Shown: positions 24,352-37,900, counted from the first letter of the stretch. The stretch is DNA of 64,000 bases from Caprimulgus europaeus (GCA_907165065.1 OU015524.1:32143295-32207294); one strand, 5' to 3'. A program made the numbers and translations. Notes: generated by a model from the sequence alone, not told the origin.

Positions 24352-25962
24352 TTATATGGCATTATACTACTGGCTCATCTTATCATCATTCATAGGCTTT
24401 CTTGAAACTTTTTCTTTGTTCTTTTCTTCTCAGTCTCTCTCCTCACTAGAGACAGTTTTCACGTTCTTGACAACTCAGCCTGGTTTTATGTGAAATTTTA
24501 CTTAGTCTTATTTTTAATTTTATTTTATTTTAGAGAAATGTGGTCACAATATTCTTTTATTCCAGATTAAAATAACATGGCTATAATCATTTGAATAAAT
24601 AAAAAGTTTGTAGTTGCATGGAAATTGTATTGAAAGTATCCACTGTCTTTTAAAATGTTTCAATTTTCTTTCTTTTTCTTTTGTCAGAAAAAAACAAATT
24701 GAAAATATTATCTTTTTTGGAAAATTAAATTATTGCTTTTCCACACAATTTACTCCTGAAAAAATATTCATTATTGATAATGAAAAATAGAGGATTTTTT
24801 TTTTTTCCCAAAATCTGAATGTTGCAGTCATTTAATGTGTAACCAACATAACTTCAAGGTAATTCTGCTGATTTGTACCATTTGGGAATCTGAAGCAATG
24901 TGTCAAAGGCTAAACTTTTCTTGTGTTGGTCTGGTTCAGCTGTGCATTGCTTGAGTGTGAATTCAAATCTCTTTTAAGATGGGCAGATAACTTATCTGAA
25001 GTTGAATAATTTAAGAATTTAAGGTGCTCCTAAGAAACATGGTTTAGTAGAGCTGACGTGCTTTCAAACTTGGTTAACACTCTGCGGCTTTAACAGAAAT
25101 TGACAAGACAGAATTCCTGCTCTTCTAAGTCTCTTCAAGTGGTCTTGAAAAAGCAAAATAACTTTTCCTACTCCTGTGTCTGTCAGGATCAAATATTCAT
25201 CATTAGATAAGATACTATATCCATTATTTTAGGGGGGAAATAAGAAGGTGGCAATAAATCCCATAGGAAATTAGCACATCCAAAGAGCCCAGCAAGGTTA
25301 ATTCTCTGCCTGTGCACCACTGCCTCCCAATGAAAAATTTGCAATTGAAAAGGGAAGAACTTCTCTAGCAAGTGTTTTACTTATGGACATGATCTTTTAT
25401 TGTTTATTCATGCTCACTATAGCAGGGAAGACCTATTTTCCTCCAAAGAGTCTATCTATACTGCTTTCTAATTTTCCATTTCAATGGCTTTATGACTTGC
25501 CCTTCAGTTTTGCACAGTTTTCTCTGCTAGAGTTTTCCTCCTTTAGCAAGAGGAGAGGGACAATTTGAGAAAGAGTACAATGTTGGTCTTCTTTCCAATT
25601 AAACCAGGTAAAAAGAAACCCATGAGGTGTGAACATGTCTTTTGCATTTTCTGCAGATGTCCCACTGGCCAGCTAAGTGATTTAAGCTTCAATTTTAAAA
25701 GCCTTAATGAAATGGGAAAGAGCAGGAATGCAAAGTTGTCTCTAGAGCACAATGGATTCAATGCTTTTTGCAGCTGTTTTGCAGGTAGAAGAGAGGTATG
25801 TCTGTGCCTATCTGGACTTGGCAAGAGTGAAAGACTGCAGGGACCAGGGTTCAGTGACATTATGGTTGAGTAACCCAGCTCTATATCAAAGGCTGACATA
25901 GCTTGTTTCACTTTTTCAGTCAAATGGTTCTTGTAATTTCCCATGAAAACAAAGTGATACAC

Positions 25963-25989
25963 AAAAAAAAAAAAAAAAAAAAAAAAAAA
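25963..25989. repeat. Poly(A) tract, 27 bases
   Basis: There are 27 consecutive A residues. As with the tract at 11429, no retroposed gene or SINE body can be recognised upstream. Confidence 0.8.
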
Positions 25990-26657
25990 GATTACTTCCT
26001 TCCCTTTGGGAACTACTGTGATTTAGAAACACCCAACGAAACCTTGGGTGATTTCTGGAGTGCACAATATCTAGGTAGGTCCAAAAGGATTAAAATTCTG
26101 TCTGTTCAGGGAATTCACTACTGATTTGTTTGTTTGTTTAGATGTACTACGAAACATAGAATATGGTTCCATACAGGGAAAATAAAGTTCTTTTCTTGAA
26201 AGCACTTTGGAAAGTGATTAAGCTGTCTTGGAGAACACAGATATCAGCACTGCTAGCTTTCTCTGTGGAAAATATAAGCCATATTCCTCTAATGCAAACT
26301 GTGCTGCCTGCAGCTTGAAGCATTGGGGACAGAAGTCACAGCCACTACTTTTGTCATTACACCAGCCACCTCTTTAGTCTCTCACATGCTACAAAGATTT
26401 CTCAGGCTGTTTTTTCTTTACTGTGCTCAAAATTTCAGACTGCTTAAGGAGCTAGAGATTGCAAAACATAACATTGAATTTCTCCTCTTCGCTGTCTTTG
26501 TTTCACACATCACAGAGGACTGAGAAGGGATGGTTACTGGCTGCTCTGGTAGATCTCTATTTACTCCACATAAGGCTTCAATAAGGACTATGTTTATTAT
26601 TTACTCTCTGAATGCCTTGTTAGGGGGTGGGAAATGGTCCATAATTAATACCTTTAT

Positions 26658-27030
26658 CATACAATCATAGAATAATATAGTTTAGAAGGGAACTTGGGAA
26701 ATCCAGGTCTCTAGACTGACCTCCTACTCAAAACAAGGTCAGCTGTGAGGTCAGACCAGCTTGATCAGAGCTGTGTCCAGTTAGATCTTGAAAAAATTGA
26801 ATGATGGAGACTGCTCCAATGCTTGACTGTCCTCACTGTGAAAAAGTTTCCTCTAGTATATGACTTGAACCTCTCCTGATTCAGTTTATGACCATTTTTT
26901 CTTTTCGTTGTCCCATCCAGCTCCTCAGTAAATAGCCTGCCCCTGTCTTCTCAATTATTTTATTGCAGTTATTGGAACGTTAGGTCCAACGTTAGGTCCC
27001 CCCTAAGCTTTTACTTCTCCATCTTGAAGT
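26658..27030 (-). mobile_element. Old CR1 LINE 3' fragment
   Basis: The plus strand opens with a degraded octamer pair (CATACAATCATAGAAT at 26658). It then shows the usual antisense CR1 order: GAAGGGAACTTGGGAAAT, a TGTCCAGTTAGATCTTGAA block, and a final AGGTCCCCCCTAAGCTTTTA / CTTCTCCATCTTGAAG block. Divergence is much higher than in the 9934 and 48917 copies, so this is an older insertion. It holds a 12-bp tandem duplication at 26976-26999. Confidence 0.8.
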
Positions 27031-27866
27031 TGCATGTAGGCAATTTTCCTTCTTTAGTCACTGGTGCAACAGTCAAGTAATATCGAGGTTTTGGTTACTG
27101 TTGTTGTGTCTGTTTGTTTAATAATTAGATATGTATTATCAGTAAAATAAATTCCTCTCTCTCCTGTCATATGATGATAAGCACTAGTAAAGTGACCCAC
27201 AAGTGTATAGACACTCATCAATCTAGCCCCATTCCCCTGTTTACTCAAGTGGAAACTCTCTGTGATTCAGGCTTGTCTTTTTAATATGCCAAATTTGTCT
27301 ACTGAAGGGTTGGTGGCAATGCTCCTCTACCTCAGCAGTGCACTGCAAGGCACATTGTTTCTTTGAAAATGTGGTGGGAGCTGACATGGAATTACCCCTT
27401 CAGTCATGAGACACAACATCTGTGAAGGTCTGAAAGCAATTTTCCTAGCAGGACTGTGTTTTTGAAGATTTTTTTATAATTGTTTCAGGAATAGGGTCAT
27501 GGCTAGCTAGCTAAGAAATCTGTGTATGAATTAGATGTTTCAATTCCCTATTCCACTATGGATTTCTGTTTAGATTGTATGGATCTAAATAACAGGGCAA
27601 TTATCTGATCTTTCTTTATAGCAAAAGAAGAAAAGTAAGCACTTCAGGGAGTGCCTACAGATCAATTCCATCATAAACCAGACACTTAGGACAGTTCAGC
27701 CCCATAAGCACCTCTTTTTCTCTAATGACTCTTAAGGAAAAGACTAGTTTCCTTGCTTAGGTGCAGACTTCTAAAGTTCGGTGAGATTAATCCTACTCTC
27801 ATTGTTTTCTGAGCCTCAATTCTTGCCTTTAAAACTTCTGGCTGTGTCTCAGGAAGGATTAATTGG
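27031..27866. other. Spacer between two CR1 copies, nothing recognised
   Basis: There are 836 bp of unique AT-rich DNA between CR1 copies of opposite orientation. Small open frames at 27054-27248 and 27722-27934 show no domain. Confidence 0.5.
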
Positions 27867-28324
27867 AAGCTCAACATGAGCTGGCAATGTACGCTTGCAG
27901 TCCAGAAGGGCAACCATATCCTGGGCTGCATCAAGAGAGGCGTGGCCAGCAGGTCAAGGGAGGTGATTGTCCCTCTTTACTCTGCTCTTGTAAGGCCCCA
28001 CCTGGGGTACTGTGTCCAGTTCTGGAGCCCCCAACACAAAAAAGACATGGACCTGTTGGAATAAGTCCAGACAAGGGCCACGAGGATGATCCAAGGGCTG
28101 GAGCACATCTCACACGAGGACAAGCTGAGAGTTGGGGCTGTTCAGCCTGGGAAAGAGAAGGCTCTGGGGAGATCTTATAGCGACCTTCCAGTACCTGAAG
28201 GGGCCTACAAGAAAGCTGGGGAGGGACTTTTTACGAGGGCAGGTAATGATAGAACAAGGGGTAATGGCTTTAAACTGAAAGAGGGTAGGTTTAGATTAGA
28301 TATTAGGAAGAAATAGTAAGGTAT
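27867..28324 (+). mobile_element. CR1 LINE fragment lacking its 3' end
   Basis: On the plus strand the sequence translates into the late part of CR1 ORF2 across three short frames: [20 protein letters not shown], then [17 protein letters not shown], and finally DRTRGNGFKLKEGRFRLDIR at about 28250-28313. An in-frame stop near 28062 and frame changes show that it is dead. Similarity ends abruptly at about 28324, right after the RFRLDIRKK block. The final ORF2 segment, the 3' untranslated region and the terminal octamers are all missing. CR1 copies are normally 5'-truncated with an intact 3' end, so the 3' part was deleted later or replaced. Confidence 0.88.
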
Positions 28325-30319
28325 AGGTAACGTAGCTGTGTTAGGTGAAAGCAGTACAAAGAATATGATGGAAGATATGTAGCTGAGGTCCTCTTAGAAA
28401 CAGGCACAACAAACCTCTCAGTTTCTCCCTCCAGACCAGGGCATGGAGAAGATGGTACTGCTTCTCCATGCAGATGAATCTGTCTTTTCTTGCCAGCACC
28501 ATGCTAAAGAGGAGGAACCAAATTAATGAAACTCAGAAATTCACCTCAGCTTCCTTAGTTGCAAATCGTGCTTTAAATTTTTTATGTGGAATGGTGTGAT
28601 GGGTATAACATACAATTCCATTTCAGGTAATTACATTCTGCCTACTTAAAATTCCCTCTGTAGTTTCCACTGGGAAAATGATTCTTCATTTCTCTCTCCT
28701 GTGCCCCACTGGGTAGGTACGATTGCTGTCAGAGAGTGGCTGCTGTGTGCCACCCCCATGCCCTCCATGTACATACATACACAAATTGCACTGACATTAG
28801 ATTGAGCCCTGCATATGCAGATTTTTGTCCTGCCTGTAACTGAAATTGGTTGGAATTGCCTGGGCGTAGCTGAGAGCAATTTTTGACCTGAAGTTTTCAA
28901 ACCACAGGGGATGAAAGAGGCTTTGAAAATCCAGTGTTATAGTCAGTCTTTGTATCTAGAGAACAACTTTTTATCAAGGATTCAAAATCACATAACTCTT
29001 CCTCATCCCCCAGTGAAGCAGAAGAATGTCATTTGATGGATTGTGAGACCAGGCAATACAAGGCAGGAAGAGTTGAAGCAACTTGCCAGCTACCAGGCAG
29101 TGTGAATGGAGTCAGATGACCACTTGCAATATAGTCTAAGCTCCTCAGGAAGGTGACAGCCTCCCACCTGGATTACTTGGTTCTCAAAAAGGTGATTTAT
29201 TCGGTCTGTTTTACTGGGCAAACAGCCTAGGAGGACTCATATGGTCACTGCCTGTTGAAAGAAGTAGTAAGCAGAAGCAGATGGAAGATAGCTTGTCTTA
29301 AAGCTCCAACCAAACTACCAACACTTTTTAACTAGGCATTGAGTCAATGGGAAGACATAGCTAAAAGTCAGGTGGGTACCAGGGTTTCCCTCTTCTGCCA
29401 AACCCATGCACAGAGCAAGCCTTATTCTATGGCCCTCAAGGCTAGTCCCACAGTTTGTCTGGGTTTAAAACTCCCTAGGCACATATAGCTTTTGGTCTGT
29501 GGTTGGGTTTTTTGTTTGTTTAGTTGATTGGTTTTTTTCCTCTTTCCCCTGAGCTGTGTGTTTCTCCTCCCAAGCAGCTGCAGCACTGTGGTATGTGCTA
29601 GCAGTTCTGGTGCTTGCTTGCAGGTTGCATGAAATAAGGCAAGATGACTCAGGTGTTCACTCTGCAGACCTTACTGCTTCATTCTTTTCCTACATTTCTA
29701 CAACTGATCATTTTTTCCTTTTTTACTTTTTTCTTTTTTTTAATCCAATTCCCTTGCAAATGTTTCCTTCTCAAGATATATTTACATTTTATTCATGACT
29801 CTGTCAGGATTAATTTCAGCACTTTACGCTGCCTGTGACTCCTCATGTATAATGAATAAAGCAGCAGCTGCTGCAGCTGACAGCCTGGGCACTCCAAGGG
29901 CATATATGCACCAGCATCATTGGCAACTTCTTACCAGAAAGGATTTTAATACCCCTGCTGTCTGAACTGCACTTCTGGCTAGGGCATGTTTTAGGAAAGA
30001 ATTGTGACAGCTCTAAGCAGAATGTACTTTTCAAATTATTTTCTTGCTCTTTAACTACATACATTGATAATAGCAAAGACTTTGGGTTCATCAGTGTCTA
30101 AAGGCTCTAAGATGCTGAATGTTTGAACTTGATTACCTTGGTGAAATCCTGTGGAACTACTTAGCCGTCTCATTACAGCAAGAAACTAATCCTGGATCTG
30201 GAGTAGCATACAGACACAGCCTCCATTTTTCCTTTTTCATCACACAGACAAATTATTTATAATATAACTCTCCAGAGACTAAGGATGGTTTCACACTTAA
30301 TATGCTCTCAGGAAGTCAG

Positions 30320-30520
30320 AGCGATCCCTGGCTCTGCCACTGAGTTCTTGGGTAGCCATTGGCGTGTTGCCTCCTCTTGATGTAACCCACTCTTCACTTT
30401 CAAAATAGGGGGCTAATAATATTTATTTTTTCCTCCTAGCACTTTGCCTATTTAGATTAGAAGCTTCGTTAGAGGAGTGCATTAAATGTTTGGATGCTAC
30501 CTAACACTCTGATATCATGA
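30320..30520 (+). repeat. Ancient MIR/L3-like SINE or LINE-tail remnant
   Basis: The motifs follow the canonical order of these repeats. CCCTGGCTCTGCCACTGAGT (about 30328) matches the block after the tRNA head. TTTCAAAATAGG and GGCTAATAATATTTA (about 30400-30425) match the 'tgtaaaatggggataataat' block. TTTAGATTAGAAGCTTCGTT (about 30452) matches the 'tagattgtaagctcctt' block. The gaps between them have drifted strongly, as expected for an element that predates birds. Confidence 0.5.
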
Positions 30521-31743
30521 GCTTCCTGGAGATTTTTAGGCTGAGCCATAATAAGAGCACTTACAGTTATAAAACGGTATTTTGAGGATCCCTAATTGAA
30601 TTGCTATTCCAGCCATGTACAGGACCCGTTTGCAGTTAGGCATAAAAAGAACTGCAGAAGTTTTCCCAAAAAAAATGGTTTTTGTCTCCTTTTTTAAGTG
30701 ATGGAAAAATCAATTTTGAGGTAATTTTGAAAAAGTTATTTCAGATCAATCTTTAAATATATCAAAATATCAACATTTCTAGGTGATCAAGTTTGTTTAA
30801 GTAGAAAAGGTCATCCTTTTAAGTTTCAATATTTCTAATTATTATAGACTTCTTTAATTTTCACTGCATAAATCATGCTAACATTTTGGCTTCTTTGCCA
30901 TTTTTAGGTTGTGAAACAACTTCCAGCATACCAGATTTTCATCTCAGACTTGAACTTTATTTTCAGACCATGTCAGTCAAAACCTCAGATGACAGAACCC
31001 TTTTCCGTCTTCACGTCTTCTCGTGAATACAGGCCACGAGGTAGGGATATAGAATCACCTCTAGTGCCATTGTTAACTATTATGTTTCCCCTGGCTCATA
31101 AAATTCATGCTTCTTTGAGGAAGAAAAAGAAAAGTAAAAGATATTCAGCAATGAGTCTTACAAAGTAGTGTTATTAAAACTTATTCCAAAATACTGTGTA
31201 AATATTACAGTCTTAGAGAATAATTAAATTCCCAGTTCCAGAGAAATTGGACAGACTAGCTAGTTAAAAAACTATTCATCCAGGATTAAGGTTTTGTGCT
31301 CCGACTCTTGCTGACTAATTTTAACACTGTCAGTTTGACAAATGAAAGAGTTAATTTCTCGCAGGTGGGGAAAATGAGGCATGTGATGTGCAGATGGTTT
31401 GTCATAGACTCAATCACTGGAAGAGTCAGGATCATCACTTGGAGGGATTCTTAGCCTGCAGCACTGTGTATAGTCTAACATGTTCGGTTGGTATCAGCAA
31501 CCTGAAATAAATAGTGAGGTGCTACCCAGAATAGAGCACATATCTTAATGATAGATATTTGCAGAGGAAATGGCTCTGACCCTTCACTCTGCTTACTCCT
31601 GAAGAGGAATGCAGGACCACTATCCCTTACAGTGTTTAACTTTTTCCATCTCATTTCTCCGGTGTTTTTTTAAAGCAGTTGCACGCAATTACTGTGACTT
31701 CTGCTAATTCTCCCTTTCCACAGTTATTCTGTACTTGCATCTC

Positions 31744-31774
<31 letters not shown>

Positions 31775-31776
31775 TG
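31744..31776. repeat. (TTTTG)n simple repeat
   Basis: Five tandem TTTTG units are followed by a T-run. Reverse complement CAAAA repeats often mark retroposon tails on the minus strand, but no body is recognised at lower coordinates. Confidence 0.8.
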
Positions 31777-34700
31777 TTATTGAAGACAACGCAAGGCAAA
31801 TTGTCCCTTTCACAAACCAGGCATTTCTTCAGTCAAAAGCTTATTCATTCTGATAAGCTGTCAATCAAGTAATTCTTCTGTACTCATCTGTTGTACCCTT
31901 GCAAATTTTGTAACCAAAACAAGTCTAAGAGAATTTATTAAATAGGAGAATCCAGGTGCTGTCAACTCAGAGGACACCACTTTTCTCTTTGTAAGTTCAG
32001 ATTTCTTTGCTGCAGAGCAATTGTGATACGGACATCAACCAGATCTGATTCCCTTCACACAAAACTGTTCATCTTTGATTATCAACTGTGTGGTAACTCC
32101 TTTTTTGTGAGACTTAACATCCTGGCTGTGGTCCAGGCTGTACTGTCAATATATTCAACATACAAATTCTAAAATACACCCTGCATTTTCCTCTGAGTAC
32201 TGTATTCTTTATTGGCTGCCATAATGGTATGTATTGTTGCTATACACAGTTAAATATTGAGGGCCTGCTCTGCATTCATGTGGATATCGTTATTTTCTGT
32301 ACTGCATTTTTCTGCTATAGAAATCTCTAGATTCATAATTCCCAGACTTGTGAAAGCTAAGCCTTTTCTTCCTCTTAGGGAAATAAAGACAGTCACACAT
32401 ACCCTGACTCCCAGAAGATGCTGAAAAAAAGACCTATTTGTGCATAATCCACTTCTTTGACCTTCACATCCCCCAGCTCAAGATGACTGATTTTATTGTA
32501 TTTTGTATCTGTCAATAATCTGCCTTCATAGGAAGCCATGAGACCTTCAGCAAAGATTGAAAAAATATTCTTAGAAGCTGAGAGACTATGAGTGTAATGT
32601 AATTCTTCTAACTTCCATACTCTTACATGGAAGGGTCATTCTGGTGCTGAGTGCCTCTGAGAAGAGGACATTCTTTGTATTGAATGTCTCCCTTATCCTC
32701 TAATTCATTCAGATGTATTTATACCATAATGTCACAGGCTGTTTAGCCATTTGATCCCAGTAGCAAGGAAATTAAATTGTTCATTTTTCTGTCATGGAAA
32801 AATAATTGAAAATCCTAGGGATTGTTATTATGGTCATGAAACAAAACAGCTTGTCAAAAGCACAGTGGATGTCTGTCTCTGAGCTCTCCTCCAGCACCTA
32901 CCTGAGCTGGGAGAGATGACTGGCTCAACTTCTTGTGGCTTGCTTTAACCAAGCCTATTTGAAAGACTTTCAGAAATAAGTCAAACCCAGAAGAAGTGAA
33001 AGAGACCAAAAGTAGATGATATCGAGTAGATTTTAAAAGGTGTGACTGTGTGTGTGGTAGGCATGCTGATCTCTTACATCTTCTACCCCTTGGGTGGCCT
33101 AAGCATTGCTTTGAGCAAGGAGAAGGCAGGCAGATATATCAGCTGGTCTCAGTTATGACTCTGCTCCCATTTTCTCAGTTTACTCTAGTGTTTAATGAAG
33201 GACAGCTTATTATTTTCTAGCTTCAAAATTGCAGATGTAGAAACTTGTTCACCAGTAGCAAGACAGTCATTGTCTCAAAACTGACCCAGAAGGACTAAGC
33301 AAGCTGCATTGATGCTGGCAGGGAACCAGCCAGATCAACCTCATATAGTTTCATAGGTTAAAAATTTGTATCTTGTGCTCAAGTTAGCAGTGGGTTTTTT
33401 TCAGTCTAAAACCTTGATTACAAACCACTTGAAGTGCCCTCTGAGGTATGGATTGATGGCATTTTCTTCATCCAAGTTACCAAAGAATTCACAAAAGTAT
33501 CCCTCATTATTCAGTTAAATGTCTTGGTTTCAGGCAGAGAAGAGTCAGAATCAGGAGTGGAGAAAACCAAAACTCTCTGGTCCAAAGCCTGGTTAGGAGA
33601 AGAATCAGGCAATAGGAATGCTTCTGTATACTTTATCTGAACTGTGTGAATTGCCCCATACTGTACCAAAAAGCCAAGGTGACATTTGCTTTTGGCATGA
33701 ATAATACCTTCATTTCAAGGTTTAGCTTGTACTTTATAAATATGAAAAACACTGAAGCAAAGACTGTTAAGCCCCCACACATATTTCCAAGTTATAAATG
33801 AGTTTTCAGGTGCAGTTTGGGAACTGTTTGTCTTCTCATGTGAGTGAGTTTGTTCTTCTCCCTCCTTCACATTAAAGAAAAAGGTAATGACTTCTCCACT
33901 AATGAAAGAAAGTGTATCTTTGTAGTGGTAATTCTAAGTCTGTAGAAGAACAATTCCCCAGGAAGTAATCTAATCCCAGCTGGGAACTGGATGTGTGTGT
34001 GTTGCTAGGTACACATAGATATTTTAAAAGTGACCTTTATTTTAATTTTGCTAGCAATCACTAATCCAAAACATTATAGCTTTAGCAAATTTAGTACCAC
34101 AATGCTGATCTTATTATAATAAGATTATAAGGATTTTTAAAAGTGCCAGAAATGGTTCCTAGGCACATGAATCTAATTGCTCATGCCATTACATGGCTAG
34201 AATGGTCCTCAGAGGGGATTTTGCCCATGCACTCTGCCAGACAATCACTCAGGAGTTAGCAGGGGTCACAAGTCTCTCAACAGGAAGCCTGGATGAAACT
34301 ACCCTGTTAGAAGGATGAAAAAATTCAGTACAGATGTACACTAGTCTGTAGCTGTTTTCCTCAGTGCTAAAGAGAGTACTGGCATAATTAATTTCTGAGT
34401 ATGAGAGGAAAAGTCAGAGCATCTTTATATCTACACACACAGAGGTATTTTATTTTATTTTCTCCAGGATAGAAAAGGTTATTGATGTATACAGGCTTCA
34501 TTTTCTCTTACATATGAGAATCTAAATTCAGAATAACAAGATGGAAATCAGCTCAAGTGATCCTCATGGGCCAGTAACAAAAGAGATCAGAGATAGGAGA
34601 TTTCACTTTTCTTAAACTAGGATCTAAAACCATAATTATTAATGATCACCTTATATATGAAACATCTAAACGTGGGACCAATCCCCTCAAATTACCCAGC

Positions 34701-34835
34701 TTCTGCATGATGCTTTTCTATCCATACCATTAGATTCAGCAACAGTCCTTATTGAGTAAAAGCAGACTGCAGGCAACCTTTCTGCAGTCGATATTTAGAG
34801 TGCACTTGATTGCATTAATACTTGTGTATGGTGTG

Positions 34836-34933
34836 TTACATAAGCACAAAATGATTAAGACACATTTGTTGAACTGTAACAACTGTTGTTCTTACCAATA
34901 ATAACAGCCACCATTATGCATGCAAAATGCAAT
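34836..34933. promoter_or_regulatory. Possible distal regulatory element, motif-dense
   Basis: TTACATAA at 34836-34843 matches a PAR-bZIP/NFIL3-type site. AACTGT and CAACTG sequences around 34872-34886 resemble MYB and E-box sites. TGCATGCAAAATGCAAT (about 34917-34933) holds POU-octamer-like repeats. The assignment is motif reading only. Confidence 0.2.
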
Positions 34934-37900
34934 CAGATGCTGAGCTTCAGGATGTCAGCTGATTGCCTCTGTTGCTGAAGGTATGCAGAGGAGAGTCAGA
35001 AAGCAACTTCTTGTCCTTATGTATTGACAGAATTTAAGAGTTGAAGGAAGGTGGACATGACACTCTTACAGAGAATGGCACATATTACTAAGATCTAGGT
35101 TAGATTTGCCTTGCTGCTTTGCCTGGGTGACTAACACCTAATAAGGACTCCCTTTTCTCTTTGTTTTTTGCTGTGCCATGAAGAATCTTTCAGAAAACTG
35201 GGCTTGCCTCCAAAATGTAGCTAGACCTTGTGTGTTGTACCCTGCAAAAGTCACTGGATGAGTAAGAAAGGGTAACTCTTTCTGGGCAGAGTAATGGAAG
35301 AATCTATAGTGAGATGAATGTCAATATGGCTTTCAGTAAGCAGTTTCTCTTTCCTGAGCTGTCAGAAAAGTAATTGTGTCTCAGATTAACCATTTATTCT
35401 CAGAGCACTTATTGGGAATATCGTAGCTGCATACTCTTTCTTCTTATAAGGATAACCCTTATAATATCAGGGTCCACATGCCCACCCTGCTACTCACCTA
35501 CTTCTCCAGGACTTGTCCAAGATAGCTGCTAAAGCAGATCAGTCAGCATTTTCATTTCTCTGTGGACTGTGAAGACAGGCACAAGCCTACTTTTGCATAT
35601 GCCAGCATCAAGCTAGCTTCTGCGGTCTAACTCCAGCTTTGCACCAGAAAAAGAGAGAGCAGATTCAGGCCAAGCAACTGTCTGTGAGTGATTAGAGGTA
35701 AATAGGATTTGGCAAATATTGAGTTGGCAGGAGGCATTAGAGAGAAGCTCTTCATCAGTGGGTTCTCCCTGGTGCTTTGAAGGGTCATTGTGTGTACTGG
35801 CTGGATCCTCATGTTTTTTTGCTTCCTCCTTCACAGAGGCATTTTGAGGAGGAAGATCATTCTCTGCCACATAATCTTTTTTTTTTTTTCTTCCCTCTCC
35901 CTGTAGTGTACCCTTCCTTCATATGCTTGTTTATCACGTTGAGCCATGATGCAGGGTTTTGCTCTTCTGATTCTCCCCTGAGATTTTTGATCAGTGAAAT
36001 ACTCAGGGCTTCATTAATTGCTCCTAAGCCGAGGAGAACTCTATATTTAATAGAACACTAGCAAAGAACTGAGTGAATGTTAACAGAGTGCTGGAGGGGG
36101 AGGTCCTGCTTCAGGTTTATCCTCACAGACATCTAAGGCACAGACAGAAAAAGTCTAACTACTCTGACAGAGATATCTTCCTTTATTGAAAGAAAGGAGT
36201 AGATGCTCAGAAAACTATGAAGTCTGGGGAGGTTCAGCCTTTTCTGACCATCTTCTTCACACTGTAACTGATCTAAGCAAATTTCTCCTGCTGTCTAGGC
36301 AAGGACATTTATCATATTGGGTCTGTATGGTACATCTACAAACTGTCAGATCAGACAGGTAACCAGTGATTCAAACTCCCCCTAAAATTGCTATATTTCA
36401 TGTGTCTTAGGGGATAGAAACATCTGAACATATAAACTCAGTCAAAAAAGTAACAGCATGGAGACTTGGGCAAAATTTGGGTAACTTGTTCCTGGGCTTT
36501 GTTGAATTATTGATGGTTGTGGCTGTTCTGTAGTATTAGCAGGGATAAGGGTCAAAGAGAGGAATTCTTTGTATGGGGTGAAAAAAAAAACAAAACCAAA
36601 ACCAACTAACAATGTTGAGGCTACAGGAAGGATATTAGTCAGGCTAGGGTAGAGGGGAAGGACAGGACAGCATAAAATTAAGTTTGATATAGCTTCAAGA
36701 AGGCAACAGGCTTTTGATGCAATGAGGAATATAGTCCCTCCAGACAGAAAGACAGGCCACCATAGAACCACAGGTAGAGTATTTGAGTGTTTGCAGGTCC
36801 ACCACACAGATGTGGTGTGGTCCCTATAGAAATCAACAGAAAGGTTTCCATGGCTGTAATGGAGCTCCCAGACTCCTCCTCAACACCCTGAAGCCTGGCA
36901 TTGCTGGCTGAGGCTGCCCTGGGTCAAGATCTTGGAGGTGGAGTTGTACATACCTGCCCTGGATGCTGTTATTATTACAGTGTCTCTATGCTGGAAGTGG
37001 GTAAGTTATCCACTGGGTGTGATTATGCGCTTATCTCTGATAACAAAATCCCAGGGTTTGTCAGTCAATGTTTGAGGAGTTTATCTTGTTCATGCATTAG
37101 ACTGTCTGGTGAATTATCTGAGTCCAGTTTTGCATGCTTCGGCTGCAGATAGCAAACATTGTGTGAATTCCTAATAAACTGATTACTTAGCTTAGCATTT
37201 AAACTGCTATATTTAACATCCTTCAACCCTCAAAAACATAATGAACTACTAAAGGGATGGTGGCTGCCAGGTTTGCTGTGTCATTCCTAAAAAAATAACC
37301 TAGGGATTTAATCAAAGATATCAGAAACAAGAATAACTGAAGGAGGTGCTGAGACGATAAAAAGTGTTTAACTCAAAGAAAAAAAAAAATTGCACTGAGC
37401 ATTCATTTTCAAGAAGGTTTTCTGAAAGCAAGTGTAAAGGATGCAGGTACAATATTTCCCCCGAAAACATGTGCAGTGTTATATACTGTGTTTGGCCATT
37501 TTTAGCAAACATTTTCACATTCTTAGGTGGGTTTTTTTCAAATTTTCAAATACATCCTTCCAAAGTCAGGAATGAAAGGAAAACTGCTGGACTCTTTGAA
37601 ATCAACAGTAAGATTTTTCATGGGCAGTAAGATTTTTCTGGGTACTTCAAATGAAGTGATGACATTTACACCTAGGGAAGAAAGACTGATCAATTTCCAT
37701 CCATTGAAATCTTCAGATGATGTCTCCTGCACAAAACCAAAACTTATCTACAACTATAGAGGCAGCACCTCCCATGAGTGGTTAGGTTTTCAAAGGAACT
37801 GAGGACACTTGGTTGTCCTTTATTGATAATGAGATTTTTCCCTTCTTGAGACAGGGCATTCCTGCTTTTACATGGTTCCAGGACTTGATAGGACTCAACC

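Larger units (their letters stand above)
21732..26657. other. Unique DNA without a supported gene, 4.9 kb
   Basis: The stretch is AT-rich with many homopolymer tracts: A-runs at 23105-23126, 23623-23637 and 25963-25989, and an AAAC run at 24323-24351. Overlapping frames on both strands at 25543-25962 have no recognisable domain. A Cys/His-rich segment in the plus frame is too irregularly spaced for a RING finger. No transposon was recognised. Confidence 0.55.

Noticed and set aside
25543..25962. Frames on both strands, one with a Cys/His-rich CEHVFCIFCRC segment
   Set aside because: The spacing does not fit a RING or other zinc finger, and the opposite strand is equally open, so chance is likely.
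36901..37152. Possible exon ending in a GTAAGT donor
   Set aside because: The donor is good, but no matching acceptor, domain or homology supports an exon.
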